From an uncultured Clostridia bacterium (lineage in GTDB: Bacteria; Bacillota; Clostridia; Christensenellales; UBA1242), in contig CALVOG010000003.1 in assembly GCA_944350265.1 (NCBI GenBank), positions 1 to 64,000 of the forward strand: 64,000 bases of DNA, in the 5' to 3' direction. Made by a program: the position numbers and the translations under genes. The notes beneath the pieces were generated by a model that saw only the letters and a program-made list of their open reading frames with translations, was not told where the DNA came from and made no database searches. Positions 45,030 to 55,307 of this stretch are shown here, piece after piece (positions within the stretch are counted from its first letter, which is position 1; each line of letters starts with the position of its first letter).

Positions 45030-47258
45030 ATGAAGAAAACGCTCAAAATTTGTCTTATTTCGGTGGTTTTTGTAATACTAACGCTCATAATCGGCGCCTT
45101 CCTATATTTTTTTGTGAATTATGTCAAATTTTCAAAGATACCGCTTGACACTATGGCGCTTTCTTCGCCAAGTTTGTCGATTGAGGTCTATGACAGCGAA
45201 AATCACCTCCTTAGCGAGCAGAACACTTTTAACGGCGAATATATTTCACTCGAAAAAATTCCCACCCACACAAAAGAGGCATTCTTGTCGATTGAGGACA
45301 AGGATTTCTATCGCCACAACGGACTAAACAAAAAGCGGATACTGAAAGCGATGTATAATAACCTTAAATCGTTTTCGCTGAAAGAGGGCGCCTCCACAAT
45401 AAGCCAGCAACTCATTAAAAACACCCACCTAAGCGGAGAAAAGACCTTCGAGCGCAAAATAAAAGAAATGGCGCTCACAAAAAAGTTAGAGAAAAACTTT
45501 TCAAAGGACGAGATTTTGGAGTGCTATCTCAACGTCATATATTTTGGCAATAACTGCTATGGCATTGAGCGCGCCTCCAACTTTTATTTCAACAAAAGCG
45601 CAGAAAATTTGAATTTGAATGAAAGTTGTTTGCTTGCGGGAATGATAAAATCGCCGAACAAATATTCGCCCATTCTTCACGCCGACAGCGCGCTAAAAAG
45701 GCGGAATTTGGTTTTGAAAGAGATGGAAAAAGACGGCAAAATCGGCACCGATACCCGCATAAATGCCGAAAAAGAGGAGATAAAACTCAGCATCAACCAA
45801 ACGGCGGAAAATAAACTCAATTCCTATTCCCAAGCCTCGATTGACGAGGCAATGAAAATCTTAAATCTGCCCGCAAAAAGTTTGGCTATCGGTGGCTATA
45901 AAATTCACACCTATCAAAATAAGGAAGAACAGTCCGCCCTCGAAAGCGCCCTCTCTTCCACCGATTTTGGCGAAAATGACCACGCGGGAATTGTTATTGA
46001 TAACGCTTCGCACGGTGTTGTTGCGTATGTTGGCAAAAGCGCCTATAAAATTTTGGACGCAAAAAGGCAGGTCGGCTCTTGCATTAAACCAATTCTCGTA
46101 TACGCGCCCGCGCTCAATGAAAACGTCATCACCCCGGAAACGGAAATTAACGACGAAAAACTTTCAATAAACTCCTATTCCCCGCAAAATGTGGGCGGAA
46201 AATACGCGGGCTACGTCACGGTGACCGACGCCGTCAAAAATTCGATAAACACCGTTGCGGTGAAGGTTTTAAGTTACATTGGAATTGACACAGGAAAGAT
46301 GTATGCCGAGCGTATGGGCTTCACCTTCGACGAAAAAGATTCAAGTTATGCCCTTGCGCTTGGCGGAATGACCTACGGCGAAAATTTGAAAACTTTGACC
46401 AACGCTTACACCACTTTTGCAAACAGCGGAAAGTATGCAACGGCAAAATTTGTGGAATACATTTTGGATAAGGACGGACGCCTTGTCTATCGCCACACGC
46501 CAAAAGAAAAAGAGGTGCTAAGAAGTGACAGCGCCTTCCTTATGACCGATATGTTAAGAAAAACCGCCGAAAGTGGAACGGCAAAAAAATTAAGTGGAAT
46601 AAAAAACACCGAGATTGCGTCAAAAACAGGCACGGTTGGCAATAAAAACGGCAACTTAGACGCCTACAACATTTCATACACGCCATCTTACACCATCGGC
46701 GTTTGGTGCGGGAATCTTAACAATAAACTTATGAAGATAAACGGCGGAAATGAACCAACAAGCGCTGTTAAAAAGTTCGTGGAAAAAATTACGCCAAAAG
46801 TCACAAAATTCACAGTGCCGTCAGTCGTTAGAGAAGCGAAAATCGACCTCATCGAAAAGGAAGAAAACCACCGCGTTCTGCTTGCAAGCCCAGATGCGCC
46901 AGAGCGATACACCAAAACTGCCCTCTTCTCCGCTTTCAACCTTCCAAAAGAGGTGTCGAGTAATTTTGTGAAAATAGGCGAAATTGACGCCACTTGCAAA
47001 AGAGAGAAGGACAACTGCGCGCTGTCACTTTCGGCAAAAAGACACATAATTTATGACATCTTCCTTAACGGCGAATACTATCGAACAGTTAAAGATAAAA
47101 ACGAAAAAATTTTAATCACTCTTCCACTTAAAAAAGAAGAAAATGAAATTCTCATTAAAGCCCACTTCCAAATGGAAAACTCGCCTATAAAAGAAAAACA
47201 ATTTGTGGTTGCCAGCAGTAACACCTGGCATAAAGAAAAAGATTGGTGGGAAATTTAG
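45030..47258 (+). CDS. Class A penicillin-binding protein (PBP1A type)
   Basis: A 742-residue bifunctional peptidoglycan synthase. One N-terminal membrane helix (residues about 5-32), then glycosyltransferase 51 motifs EDKDFYRHNG, GASTISQQL and ALTKKLEKNFSKDEILECYLN-type order, then a transpeptidase with SCIK (SxxK), SIN (SxN) and KTG. It polymerises and cross-links peptidoglycan outside the membrane. The start lacks a good ribosome site (A-rich). It is divergent from miaB, with start codons 82 bases apart. The tail from about residue 620 is an extra beta-rich segment. Confidence 0.95.
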   Translation: MKKTLKICLISVVFVILTLIIGAFLYFFVNYVKFSKIPLDTMALSSPSLSIEVYDSENHLLSEQNTFNGEYISLEKIPTHTKEAFLSIEDKDFYRHNGLNKKRILKAMYNNLKSFSLKEGASTISQQLIKNTHLSGEKTFERKIKEMALTKKLEKNFSKDEILECYLNVIYFGNNCYGIERASNFYFNKSAENLNLNESCLLAGMIKSPNKYSPILHADSALKRRNLVLKEMEKDGKIGTDTRINAEKEEIKLSINQTAENKLNSYSQASIDEAMKILNLPAKSLAIGGYKIHTYQNKEEQSALESALSSTDFGENDHAGIVIDNASHGVVAYVGKSAYKILDAKRQVGSCIKPILVYAPALNENVITPETEINDEKLSINSYSPQNVGGKYAGYVTVTDAVKNSINTVAVKVLSYIGIDTGKMYAERMGFTFDEKDSSYALALGGMTYGENLKTLTNAYTTFANSGKYATAKFVEYILDKDGRLVYRHTPKEKEVLRSDSAFLMTDMLRKTAESGTAKKLSGIKNTEIASKTGTVGNKNGNLDAYNISYTPSYTIGVWCGNLNNKLMKINGGNEPTSAVKKFVEKITPKVTKFTVPSVVREAKIDLIEKEENHRVLLASPDAPERYTKTALFSAFNLPKEVSSNFVKIGEIDATCKREKDNCALSLSAKRHIIYDIFLNGEYYRTVKDKNEKILITLPLKKEENEILIKAHFQMENSPIKEKQFVVASSNTWHKEKDWWEI

Positions 47259-47259
47259 C

Positions 47260-47311
47260 ACCATATTTGGTGTAGTATGTTGCATAATACACCAAATATG
47301 GTATATTTTTT
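47260..47311 (+). terminator. Terminator with 15-bp palindrome after the PBP gene
   Basis: ACCATATTTGGTGTA and TACACCAAATATGGT are perfect complements around a 13-base loop, followed by ATATTTTTTAAG. Similar in sequence to the element at 19933-19967. Confidence 0.75.
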
Positions 47312-47324
47312 AAGAGGAATTATT

Positions 47325-47455
47325 AGACATACGCGGGCAGTGATATGGTGTGGTGCGTGGGCAATAATGCTTAACATATGACACATAAAAAAGTGGCTTT
47401 GCCACCGACCATTCTTCGCTTCGCTCAGAATGACAAATAACTTCCCCATATTACG
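47325..47455. repeat. Dispersed intergenic repeat
   Basis: TTAGACATACGCGGGC is followed by a spacer, then CGACCATTCTTCGCTTCGCTCAGAATGACAAAT (about 47407-47438) in inverted orientation. Confidence 0.6.
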
Positions 47456-47493
47456 GTAGCGCTATTATGACACAAGATTGTCACCTCGTAATT

Positions 47494-48255
47494 TCACCCG
47501 ATTAATTCGTTGAATACGTCTGCCACAAGCGTCGACAAAAAGTCCACCTTTTCGCCAACATCCTTTTCAGTGAGAATGAGGTCCTTCGACTCCTTCTTGG
47601 ATAGGTCGCCCGCCGAAATCAAAAACGGCACGCCCACCGACAAGCACGGCACGCCAAGCGCCTCGGCGTTAATTGGCATACCAAACTTGTTGAGGGCGCT
47701 TCCAGGTGTCAGCCCCGCATCATTTATTTGAATGGATGTGCCAAGGCGAACGGTGCTGGTTGTTAAAAGCGCGTCAAAAAGCACAACGGCTGAAATGTCG
47801 AAGCCCTCCACCAAAAGGCGGATAAGTTCATAGGCGTTTATCCCTGTGTTTGAAAAGGTGTTAGGTGAAATTTTATAGATGTTATTACTTCTTTGAAAGG
47901 GCGAGATGTTCAACTTTTTAATCACCTCGTCACCAAAACTATCCGCCGTTATCTCTCTGTTGCCGATGCCAACAAAGAGGATTTTTTCTTTAAGTTTCAC
48001 CCTATTTTCTTTCAATAAAAACTTAATTCGCGTTTTAATTTCCGCTTTCAAAAAGGAAGAGTGTTCTTCCTTTAAGCTGAGTAGTAGTGGCGCATTGATG
48101 ATGAAATAATGCCCCTTTTCAAAATTTAACCGCTTTGCCTTTTCAGCGGAATCAACGAAAAGTTTGCTTGTGGTCGCCTTAAATTTCCCCAAACTTTCCG
48201 TTATATAGCCACAATTCTTCAAATCTTTGCCACATTCATCCAACAAATCCAACAT
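47494..48255 (-). CDS. gpr: Spore germination protease GPR
   Basis: A 253-residue protein, shorter than Bacillus GPR (about 370). It keeps the family's phrases: VGIGNREITADSFGDEVIKKL, PNTFSNTGINAYELIRLLVEGF, LTTSTVRLGTSIQINDAGLTPGSA, and LGVPCLSVGVPFLI. GPR degrades small acid-soluble spore proteins during germination. The N-terminal propeptide is small or missing, so how it is held inactive is unclear. Start taken at 48255; there is no strong ribosome site. Confidence 0.88.
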   Translation of the reverse strand: MLDLLDECGKDLKNCGYITESLGKFKATTSKLFVDSAEKAKRLNFEKGHYFIINAPLLLSLKEEHSSFLKAEIKTRIKFLLKENRVKLKEKILFVGIGNREITADSFGDEVIKKLNISPFQRSNNIYKISPNTFSNTGINAYELIRLLVEGFDISAVVLFDALLTTSTVRLGTSIQINDAGLTPGSALNKFGMPINAEALGVPCLSVGVPFLISAGDLSKKESKDLILTEKDVGEKVDFLSTLVADVFNELIG

Positions 48256-48291
48256 ATTTTTAATATTGCCAAAAAAATTTTAAAAAATAAG

Positions 48292-48320
48292 TTGATTTTT
48301 GTAAATTTATATGCTATAAT
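48292..48320 (+). promoter_or_regulatory. Promoter of rpsT
   Basis: TTGATT (48292-48297), a 17-base spacer and TATAAT (48315-48320), 29 bases before the ATG. Confidence 0.75.
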
Positions 48321-48348
48321 CATTGTGTTAATTTTTAAGGAGATAGTT

Positions 48349-48615
48349 ATGGCAAACATTAAATCTGCGAAAAAAAGAGTGGAATTGGAAAGAAAAAGAA
48401 GAGTTGTGAATAACTCTGTTAAGTCCGAAATCAAAACATATATCAAAAAATTCAAGGAAGCGCTTGCAACTAACGTTGACGAGGCCTCCAAGATTTATTC
48501 CGTTTTGGTTTCTAAACTCGACAGCGCCGCACGTGATAACACCATTCACAAGAATTCGGCTGACCGTAAAAAAGCCCACTTCGCAAAACTTTTAGATAAC
48601 GCAAAGAATAAGTAA
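48349..48615 (+). CDS. rpsT: 30S ribosomal protein S20
   Basis: An 88-residue S20 starting MANIKSAKKRVELERKRR, helical and basic throughout, with NNSVKSEIKTYIKKF and a closing NTIHKNSADRKKAHFAK. It binds 16S rRNA early in assembly. An AAGGAGATAG site precedes the ATG at 48349, which is chosen over an upstream in-frame ATG lying within the promoter. Its terminator follows nine bases after the stop. Confidence 0.96.
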   Translation: MANIKSAKKRVELERKRRVVNNSVKSEIKTYIKKFKEALATNVDEASKIYSVLVSKLDSAARDNTIHKNSADRKKAHFAKLLDNAKNK

Positions 48616-48623
48616 CTTAAATT

Positions 48624-48648
48624 GCACGCCGTTAAGCGTGCTTTTTTT
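48624..48648 (+). terminator. Intrinsic terminator of rpsT
   Basis: GCACGC-CGTTAA-GCGTGC followed by seven T: a textbook hairpin terminator. Confidence 0.9.
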
Positions 48649-48652
48649 ATGT

Positions 48653-48779
48653 GGCACGCATTGAAAACCCGCGAATTTTTATGAAGTGTAAAAGATACTG
48701 ACACGCAAGTGGCGTGCCTATCCCGCCTTTGGTGTAGAGTCTCGCCTAAATGCAACTAAAGTTATGCTTGCTGGGTTTC
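48653..48779. ncRNA. Candidate structured RNA between rpsT and tlyA
   Basis: A GC-richer patch in an AT-rich gap. GGCACGC (48653-48659) can pair with GCGTGCC (48712-48718), and AAACCC (48665-48670) with GGGTTT (48773-48778); the two helices cross, giving a possible pseudoknot. GCGTG can instead pair locally with CACGC (48702-48706). A local hairpin GCAAC...GTTATGC lies near 48752-48767. The strand is uncertain; an antisense frame (48546-48755) runs through it without a ribosome site. Unidentified. Confidence 0.35.
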
Positions 48780-48849
48780 TAAATAGTATTAAAAAATTTT
48801 AACATAAAGCGCTTTCATTTAAGAAAAATTTTTTTAACAACTTAATAAT

Positions 48850-48878
48850 TTGCCTAATATAAATGTTTGTGATAAAAT
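48850..48878 (+). promoter_or_regulatory. Promoter giving a leaderless tlyA mRNA
   Basis: TTGCCT (48850-48855), a 17-base spacer and TAAAAT (48873-48878); the ATG follows after six bases, so transcription should begin at or next to the A of ATG. There is no Shine-Dalgarno. Confidence 0.7.
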
Positions 48879-48884
48879 TTACTT

Positions 48885-49604
48885 ATGAAAAGATTGGACA
48901 CTTTTTTATTCGAAAATAACTTCTATGCCTCCCGCGAAAAGGCGAAGGAGGCTATCATTTCCGCTCGCGTCAAAGTGGATGGCAAGGTGATAACCAAGCC
49001 CGCGTTCTCGGTGGGCAAAAATGCGCAAATTGAGGCACTGCCCTTTAAATTTGTGTCACGCGGAGGGTTCAAACTGCAAAAAGCGCTTGAGGAATTTAAG
49101 GTTGACCTAAAAGGGAAAGTGGTTGTCGATATTGGTGCGTCCACGGGCGGATTTACCGATGTTTGCCTAAAAAATGGTGCGAAAAAGGTGTATGCGATTG
49201 ACACTGGCACTAACCAACTTGCCGAAAGTTTAAGAAAGGACGAAAGGGTGAAGAGCCTTGAAAGCACAAATTATCTAACTTTCGATAAATCCCACTTCCC
49301 TGATGCCGACATTGCCGTTATTGATGTTTCTTTTGTCAGCCTAACCAAATTTGCCGAAAAACTTGCCAACGATTTTGACGAGTTCATCGCCCTCATCAAA
49401 CCTCAATTTGAGTGCGGGAAGGACTACGCCAAAAAGCACAAAGGCGTTGTAAAAGAGGAAAAAATGCACGAAAAAATCTTAAAAGATGTCACCTTCGCTT
49501 TTACCGCTGTTGGATTTAGCCTTTCGCCAATCATACCCTCGCCCATACTTGGTGGCGACGGCAACAAAGAATTTCTCTTGCACGGCAAAAAAAGTAAAAA
49601 ATAG
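48885..49604 (+). CDS. tlyA: TlyA family rRNA 2'-O-methyltransferase
   Basis: A 239-residue protein: an S4 RNA-binding domain (1 to about 60, RLDTFLFENNFYASREKAKEAI-type) and an FtsJ-like SAM methyltransferase with VVDIGASTGGFTD near residues 81-93, VYAIDTG and LIKPQFECG. TlyA proteins 2'-O-methylate rRNA; in spore formers the gene usually lies in a DNA-metabolism cluster, but here it stands alone. Leaderless-looking promoter; terminator overlaps the stop codon. Confidence 0.9.
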   Translation: MKRLDTFLFENNFYASREKAKEAIISARVKVDGKVITKPAFSVGKNAQIEALPFKFVSRGGFKLQKALEEFKVDLKGKVVVDIGASTGGFTDVCLKNGAKKVYAIDTGTNQLAESLRKDERVKSLESTNYLTFDKSHFPDADIAVIDVSFVSLTKFAEKLANDFDEFIALIKPQFECGKDYAKKHKGVVKEEKMHEKILKDVTFAFTAVGFSLSPIIPSPILGGDGNKEFLLHGKKSKK

Positions 49605-49620
49605 GAAAATTCCTATTTTT
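49596..49620 (+). terminator. Terminator overlapping the tlyA stop
   Basis: AAAAATAGGAA and TTCCTATTTTT form an 11-bp stem; the TAG stop is inside the first arm. Confidence 0.75.
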
Positions 49621-49648
49621 ACTTCGAAAAATTCACGCTTTTACTTTA

Positions 49649-49710
49649 TAATTTTATGGTTAATAATTTTTTGCTTTGCAATTTTATGATTAGCAATTTT
49701 TTGTTTTGCA
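49649..49710. repeat. ~30-bp AT-rich tandem repeat
   Basis: AATTTTATG(G/A)TTA(A/G)(T/C)AATTTTTTG(C/T)TTTGCAA occurs twice in tandem. The rest of the gap to 49914 is AT-rich with no gene; it lies downstream of both flanking genes. Confidence 0.55.
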
Positions 49711-49914
49711 ATATAACTTTGTAAAATTTCCTGCATTCGCATTAAGCAACACATCAAACTCTCGTTATGCGCAACAAATTACGTTTTAATTCTAGCGCTT
49801 AATTTTGCACAATTTATTAGCACGGATTTAATTTTTTCAATTTTGCCATTTAGTTATTAGCCCACGCAACGGTTCAATTTTAGCGCATTATCGAATATTT
49901 GCGCTAAATTTTTC

Positions 49915-51820
<1,906 letters not shown>

Positions 51821-51821
51821 A

Positions 51822-51852
51822 ATTATATTAAAAAGAAGAATTATATGTGCAA
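51822..51852 (-). promoter_or_regulatory. Possible promoter of the collagen-like gene
   Basis: On minus, TTGCAC (51847-51852) and TATAAT (51822-51827) are 19 bases apart, a long spacer. The -10 is perfect, the -35 moderate. A sporulation sigma factor could act instead. Confidence 0.45.
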
Positions 51853-51869
51853 GATAAACGCCCCACTTT

Positions 51870-52345
51870 TCACCGTGCAAACATCGAATCCATCCTCTTT
51901 TCACCGTGTAAACATCGAATCCATCCTCTTTTCACCGCGCGAATACATCCTCTTTTTCTCATTATTTCAAATCATACCACATAAAAAACGCTTGCCACTC
52001 CACTACGCCCATACCGCAAGGCGATACCATTAAATGTCATTCTGAGCGAAGCGAAGAATCTCGTCGTAGCACCCGCGGATGTCTAATCTATCCTCATTTC
52101 ACTACACGAATGTCAAACGCTCCCACTTCAAAAAATGCTTGCTGTTTATGCCGGATGGACTGTCGGCTTGCTTGTCATTCTGATGTGGCAGTGCCACGTA
52201 TTATATTACGTCTAACGCGCAGTATCGCCTCTACCGCCAGGACTACCACCCCATTGTCCGTTAGGACTGTTGGCTTGCTTGTCATTCTGAGCGTCAGCGA
52301 AGAATCTCGTCGTAGCACCCGCCCGCGGATGTCTAATCTATCCAC
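51870..52345. repeat. Dispersed intergenic repeat block
   Basis: A phrase TTTTCACCGTG(C/T)(A/G)AACATCGAATCCATCC is doubled near 51868-51925. Cores follow near 52036-52060 and 52282-52308, with CGCGGATGTCTAATCTATCC near 52073 and 52323. The phrase GGACTGTCGGCTTGCTTGTCATTCTGA precedes a variant near 52158. No gene. Confidence 0.7.
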
Positions 52346-52449
52346 ATAAAAAACGCTTAGCGCAAAGTAAACGCTAAGCATTTTATACGTTGAGCCCTTA
52401 ATCTTATATATGTCTTCCATTTAAATCATACCAATCCATTCAGTCTATT

Positions 52450-52600
52450 CAAAGTGGTAGTTTTAGAGTTTGTGAAAGCTGTTCTACGACGAGATTCTTC
52501 GCTGGCGTCGCCTTGCTCCTTGCTCAGAATGACAAATAATTGCCCTGCCTTAAACAGCCCCGTAGCCCTTGCTTTCACACTCTAAATCAATTTTCGATTT
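52450..52600. repeat. Dispersed intergenic repeat, inverted long-core variant
   Basis: TTCTACGACGAGATTCTTCGCTGG, then CGTCGCCTTGCTCCTTG, then CTCAGAATGACAAAT (about 52480-52534), the same expanded core as at 17587. Downstream, near 52585-52630, two stretches of ATCGAAAATC/GATTTTCGAT type form an inverted repeat. Confidence 0.6.
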
Positions 52601-52634
52601 TGCGAGGCTTTGCCCAGTGCGCACAAATCGAAAA

Positions 52635-52904
52635 TCACCTACAGGGAAGAGGATTGGGATGGGAATTCCTCGCCTCCCAAACAGCATACCACGTCCGCGT
52701 GCCGTCCGTTGAGTAGTAAGTGTCGCTCAAATTGATAGAGCCTGTCGCGCTCACTGCCGTCGCACCGCTTCCATTGGATTCCGTGTTGTATCCCAAAAAT
52801 TCGTAACCCGTCCGTGTTGGCGTAGACGGCAGTGCGGTTATCTTACTCGAACTCGTGCAGGAGCTACTCGAATACCACCCGCTGTCATACTTTAGCCAAT
52901 ACAT
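52635..52904 (-). pseudogene. Orphan InlB B-repeat (Flg_new) fragment
   Basis: The 89-residue frame consists almost wholly of one Listeria-Bacteroides repeat: TGYEFLGYNTESNGSGATAV and TWYAVWE are diagnostic phrases. Such modules normally occur in series in large wall-anchored proteins with signal peptides and sorting motifs. Here there is no signal, no ribosome site, and the frame runs out into repeat sequence after the VWE. It looks like the remnant of a deleted surface-protein gene. Confidence 0.55.
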
Positions 52905-52976
52905 TTTGTTAAAATGTACTTATAGCGCTTTTTGCAATATGTAGGGTGGTTTCTTTCCAAAAACAATGACAACTGC

Positions 52977-53882
52977 TTAGCCCATTTTTCTTAATTTTTC
53001 TAAATATTTTTCAAAATAATCTGGCAATGGCGCCTCGAAAGTTACCTCTTTTAAAGTGGTTGGATGAATGAAAGAAAGGCGAACGGCGTGCAAAAGTTGT
53101 CCGTCCAACCCCTTAACTTCCTTGCCATACACCTTATCGCCGACCACAGGATGCCCCAAAAATTTTGAGTGGACGCGGATTTGATGCGTGCGCCCCGTTT
53201 TGAGCGAAAACTCCACAAGGCAGGCGTTTTTAAAGCGCTCCAGCACGCGGTAGTCAGTCACTGCCTCTCTGCCCACATCAGCCACCGCCATTTTCTTTCT
53301 ATCCTTCTTATCACGCGCAATTTTGGTGATAATTTCGCCCGAATCGTCCTTCAAATTCCCTTCCAAAATTGCCAAATACACCCGCTTTGCCGTCTTATTT
53401 TTAATCTGTTGTTGAAGAGAAACGTGCGCCTTGTCATTTTTTGCAACCACCAAAAGCCCGCTTGTGTCTTTATCCAGCCTATGCACAATGCCAGGGCGCA
53501 AAACCCCGTTAATTCCGCTCAAATTTTTCACCCTGTGAAGAAGTCCGTTGACAAGAGTTCCGCTTTTTGTGGACGCGCACGGATGCACCACCAGCCCTTG
53601 CGGTTTATTGACAACAACAACGTCGTCGTCCTCAAACACTATATCAAACGGCACATCCTCCTCGGCGGTGGAAATTTTTTGAGGCTCCTTGATGATAACT
53701 TTCACAACATCATTTTCGCGGAGTTTATAGCCACTTTTCACCGATTTTTCATTGACGAAAACACAATTTTTTTCGATTAGATTTTTGATGTGAGAGCGCG
53801 AAAAATGAGGAAGTTCGCTTTGCAAAAAAACATCCAGTCGACCGCCCGCCTTTTCAATTTTAAACGTTTTTTCTTCACTCAT
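52977..53882 (-). CDS. rluD: Large-subunit pseudouridine synthase, RluD/RluA family
   Basis: About 301 residues: an S4 domain (1 to about 75, with SRSHIKNLIEKNCVFVN) and a catalytic domain with the Asp in HRLDKDTSGLL near residue 135, plus RTHQIRVH. It converts specific uridines of 23S rRNA to pseudouridine. The start at 53882 lies inside the lspA end (eight-base overlap) and has GGAAGA; the frame open to 53945 is not used. lspA-rluD is a common Firmicute pair. Confidence 0.93.
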   Translation of the reverse strand: MSEEKTFKIEKAGGRLDVFLQSELPHFSRSHIKNLIEKNCVFVNEKSVKSGYKLRENDVVKVIIKEPQKISTAEEDVPFDIVFEDDDVVVVNKPQGLVVHPCASTKSGTLVNGLLHRVKNLSGINGVLRPGIVHRLDKDTSGLLVVAKNDKAHVSLQQQIKNKTAKRVYLAILEGNLKDDSGEIITKIARDKKDRKKMAVADVGREAVTDYRVLERFKNACLVEFSLKTGRTHQIRVHSKFLGHPVVGDKVYGKEVKGLDGQLLHAVRLSFIHPTTLKEVTFEAPLPDYFEKYLEKLRKMG

Positions 53883-54567
53883 TTTTATCTTCCGTTTTGA
53901 CATTATTGTTATCTTCGAAAGTCTCACCTTGCGAATTTTTACCACTTCGCGCTTTAAATTCGTTCTTTTTTGACGAATTTTTCGCCTTATTTTTCATATT
54001 TTTGCCGTTTTCTAGGTTATCTTTTTCTGCCTCGCTCTCATTTTCCGCCTCTTCAATCATAATTTTCCCAACAGCGTCCACAACCTCCGCTTTTTTCTCT
54101 TTTTTACAAGCATAGATGATGAGGTAAACGGCAAAAAGCACCACGCCAAAAGTGAGAAAAACATCGGCAAAATTGAACACAGGAAAACTTTGCCAAAAGG
54201 CGAATTGAATGAAATCGCGCACATAGCCGAAAACCAGCCTATCGAAAAGATTGCCAATGCATCCCGCGCACAAAAAGGCGAAGGTGATGGTAAGAAGCCA
54301 ACTCTTCTTTTTGTCAACAACATAAAACCAAATGAAAACGCCGAGAAAAACCAAACTTAAAATCACAAGCCCAACCTGATTGCCAGAAAAAATACCCCAC
54401 GCCGCGCCGTGATTGTGAACGATGATGAGGTTAAAAATCCCCAAACTCTTGCCTGTGCCTTCCTCGAACATAGCGTCAAAGACGTATTTTGTCGTTAAAT
54501 CCAGTGCCAAAATTGCAACAATTATGACCGAAAGAACGATAATTTTGTTAATTAAACTTTTTTTCAT
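53875..54567 (-). CDS. lspA: Lipoprotein signal peptidase with acidic tail
   Basis: A 230-residue protein. Four membrane helices in the first 155 residues with the catalytic aspartates in GNLFDRL and FNFADV, and VHNHGAAWGIF. It cuts prolipoproteins at the lipobox cysteine. The C-terminal ~75 residues are a hydrophilic, Glu/Lys/Asn-rich extension absent from typical LspA (about 160 residues). Coupled to rluD. Confidence 0.94.
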   Translation of the reverse strand: MKKSLINKIIVLSVIIVAILALDLTTKYVFDAMFEEGTGKSLGIFNLIIVHNHGAAWGIFSGNQVGLVILSLVFLGVFIWFYVVDKKKSWLLTITFAFLCAGCIGNLFDRLVFGYVRDFIQFAFWQSFPVFNFADVFLTFGVVLFAVYLIIYACKKEKKAEVVDAVGKIMIEEAENESEAEKDNLENGKNMKNKAKNSSKKNEFKARSGKNSQGETFEDNNNVKTEDKNE

Positions 54568-54664
54568 AAAACCTCTTTATAAATTTCAAAATGGACTTTT
54601 TAATAAAACAAACTTAAAATTAAAATTTTACATAACAAACTCTTTATTAATGTCTATTTTATTT

Positions 54665-54685
54665 CTAATTGATACTATCAATTAG
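54665..54685. repeat. Palindrome upstream of lspA
   Basis: CTAATTGATA-C-TATCAATTAG: perfect 10-bp arms, no T-run. It lies between lspA and sepF, in a position suitable for an operator. Confidence 0.5.
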
Positions 54686-54776
54686 AAGCAAACCGCAATT
54701 TTATTGTCTTATTTCTATATTTTTATAACCCAAAAATATGACAACAAAAGAATATTACAATTTCTTATTATCAATC

Positions 54777-55142
54777 TTAATCAATTTCAATTTCGAAATT
54801 TTTAGGAAGGAAAATGTATAGATTTTTATCAATCGGCTCACTTTTCGCGCCGAGCATATCCAAAACGCCGTTAAAATAATCTAAAATTTTCCGCTTTTCG
54901 TTCGCCCCGCAATGGCGCAAATCGAGGATGAAAGGAGTGTCTTTTTTCAAATAATCCGCCTTATCCTTGCAATCTTCCAGCGCCTCTGGGTAAAAAACCT
55001 TAACGCCGTCAATTTCATCAGGCAATTTCTCGGTCACCTTCAAGTTATAGGTGGCGCTGTTTTTGACAACCTTTTTTTTAGTCACCCTAACATCGTCCGT
55101 TTCAAAGCCGAGCGCCTTATAAAAAATATCCATAAATTTCAT
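54777..55142 (-). CDS. sepF: Cell division protein SepF
   Basis: A 121-residue SepF: N-terminal amphipathic start (MKFMDIFYKALGF), a variable linker, then the SepF fold with VFYPEALEDC, FILDLRHCG and a glycine-rich turn region reading NGVLDMLGAKSEPI. It anchors FtsZ to the membrane. GAGGGAATT precedes the start. Often beside ylm genes and lspA in Firmicutes, as here. Confidence 0.88.
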   Translation of the reverse strand: MKFMDIFYKALGFETDDVRVTKKKVVKNSATYNLKVTEKLPDEIDGVKVFYPEALEDCKDKADYLKKDTPFILDLRHCGANEKRKILDYFNGVLDMLGAKSEPIDKNLYIFLPKNFEIEID

Positions 55143-55258
55143 AATTCCCTCTTTTCGTTAAAATTATATCATAAATAGAAGGCAAATAACAAATAAATTA
55201 CCGCTTTTAGCGCAAACAAAAATGAAAAATTTGTCAAACCACTAGGCAACGACAAAAA

Positions 55259-55287
55259 TTGACTTTTTTATCATACTATGCTATAAT
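55259..55287 (+). promoter_or_regulatory. Strong promoter of the 73-residue coiled-coil gene
   Basis: TTGACT (55259-55264), 17-base spacer, TATAAT (55282-55287), followed by AAAGGAGG and ATG at 55308. Confidence 0.8.
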
Positions 55288-55307
55288 AACTCACAAAAGG
55301 AGGCTTT

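Noticed and set aside
45001-45030. Leaderless start for the PBP gene
   Set aside because: CATAAT lies six bases before the ATG, but no -35 sits at a usable distance; the TTGACA at 45002 is only ten bases away. Left undecided.
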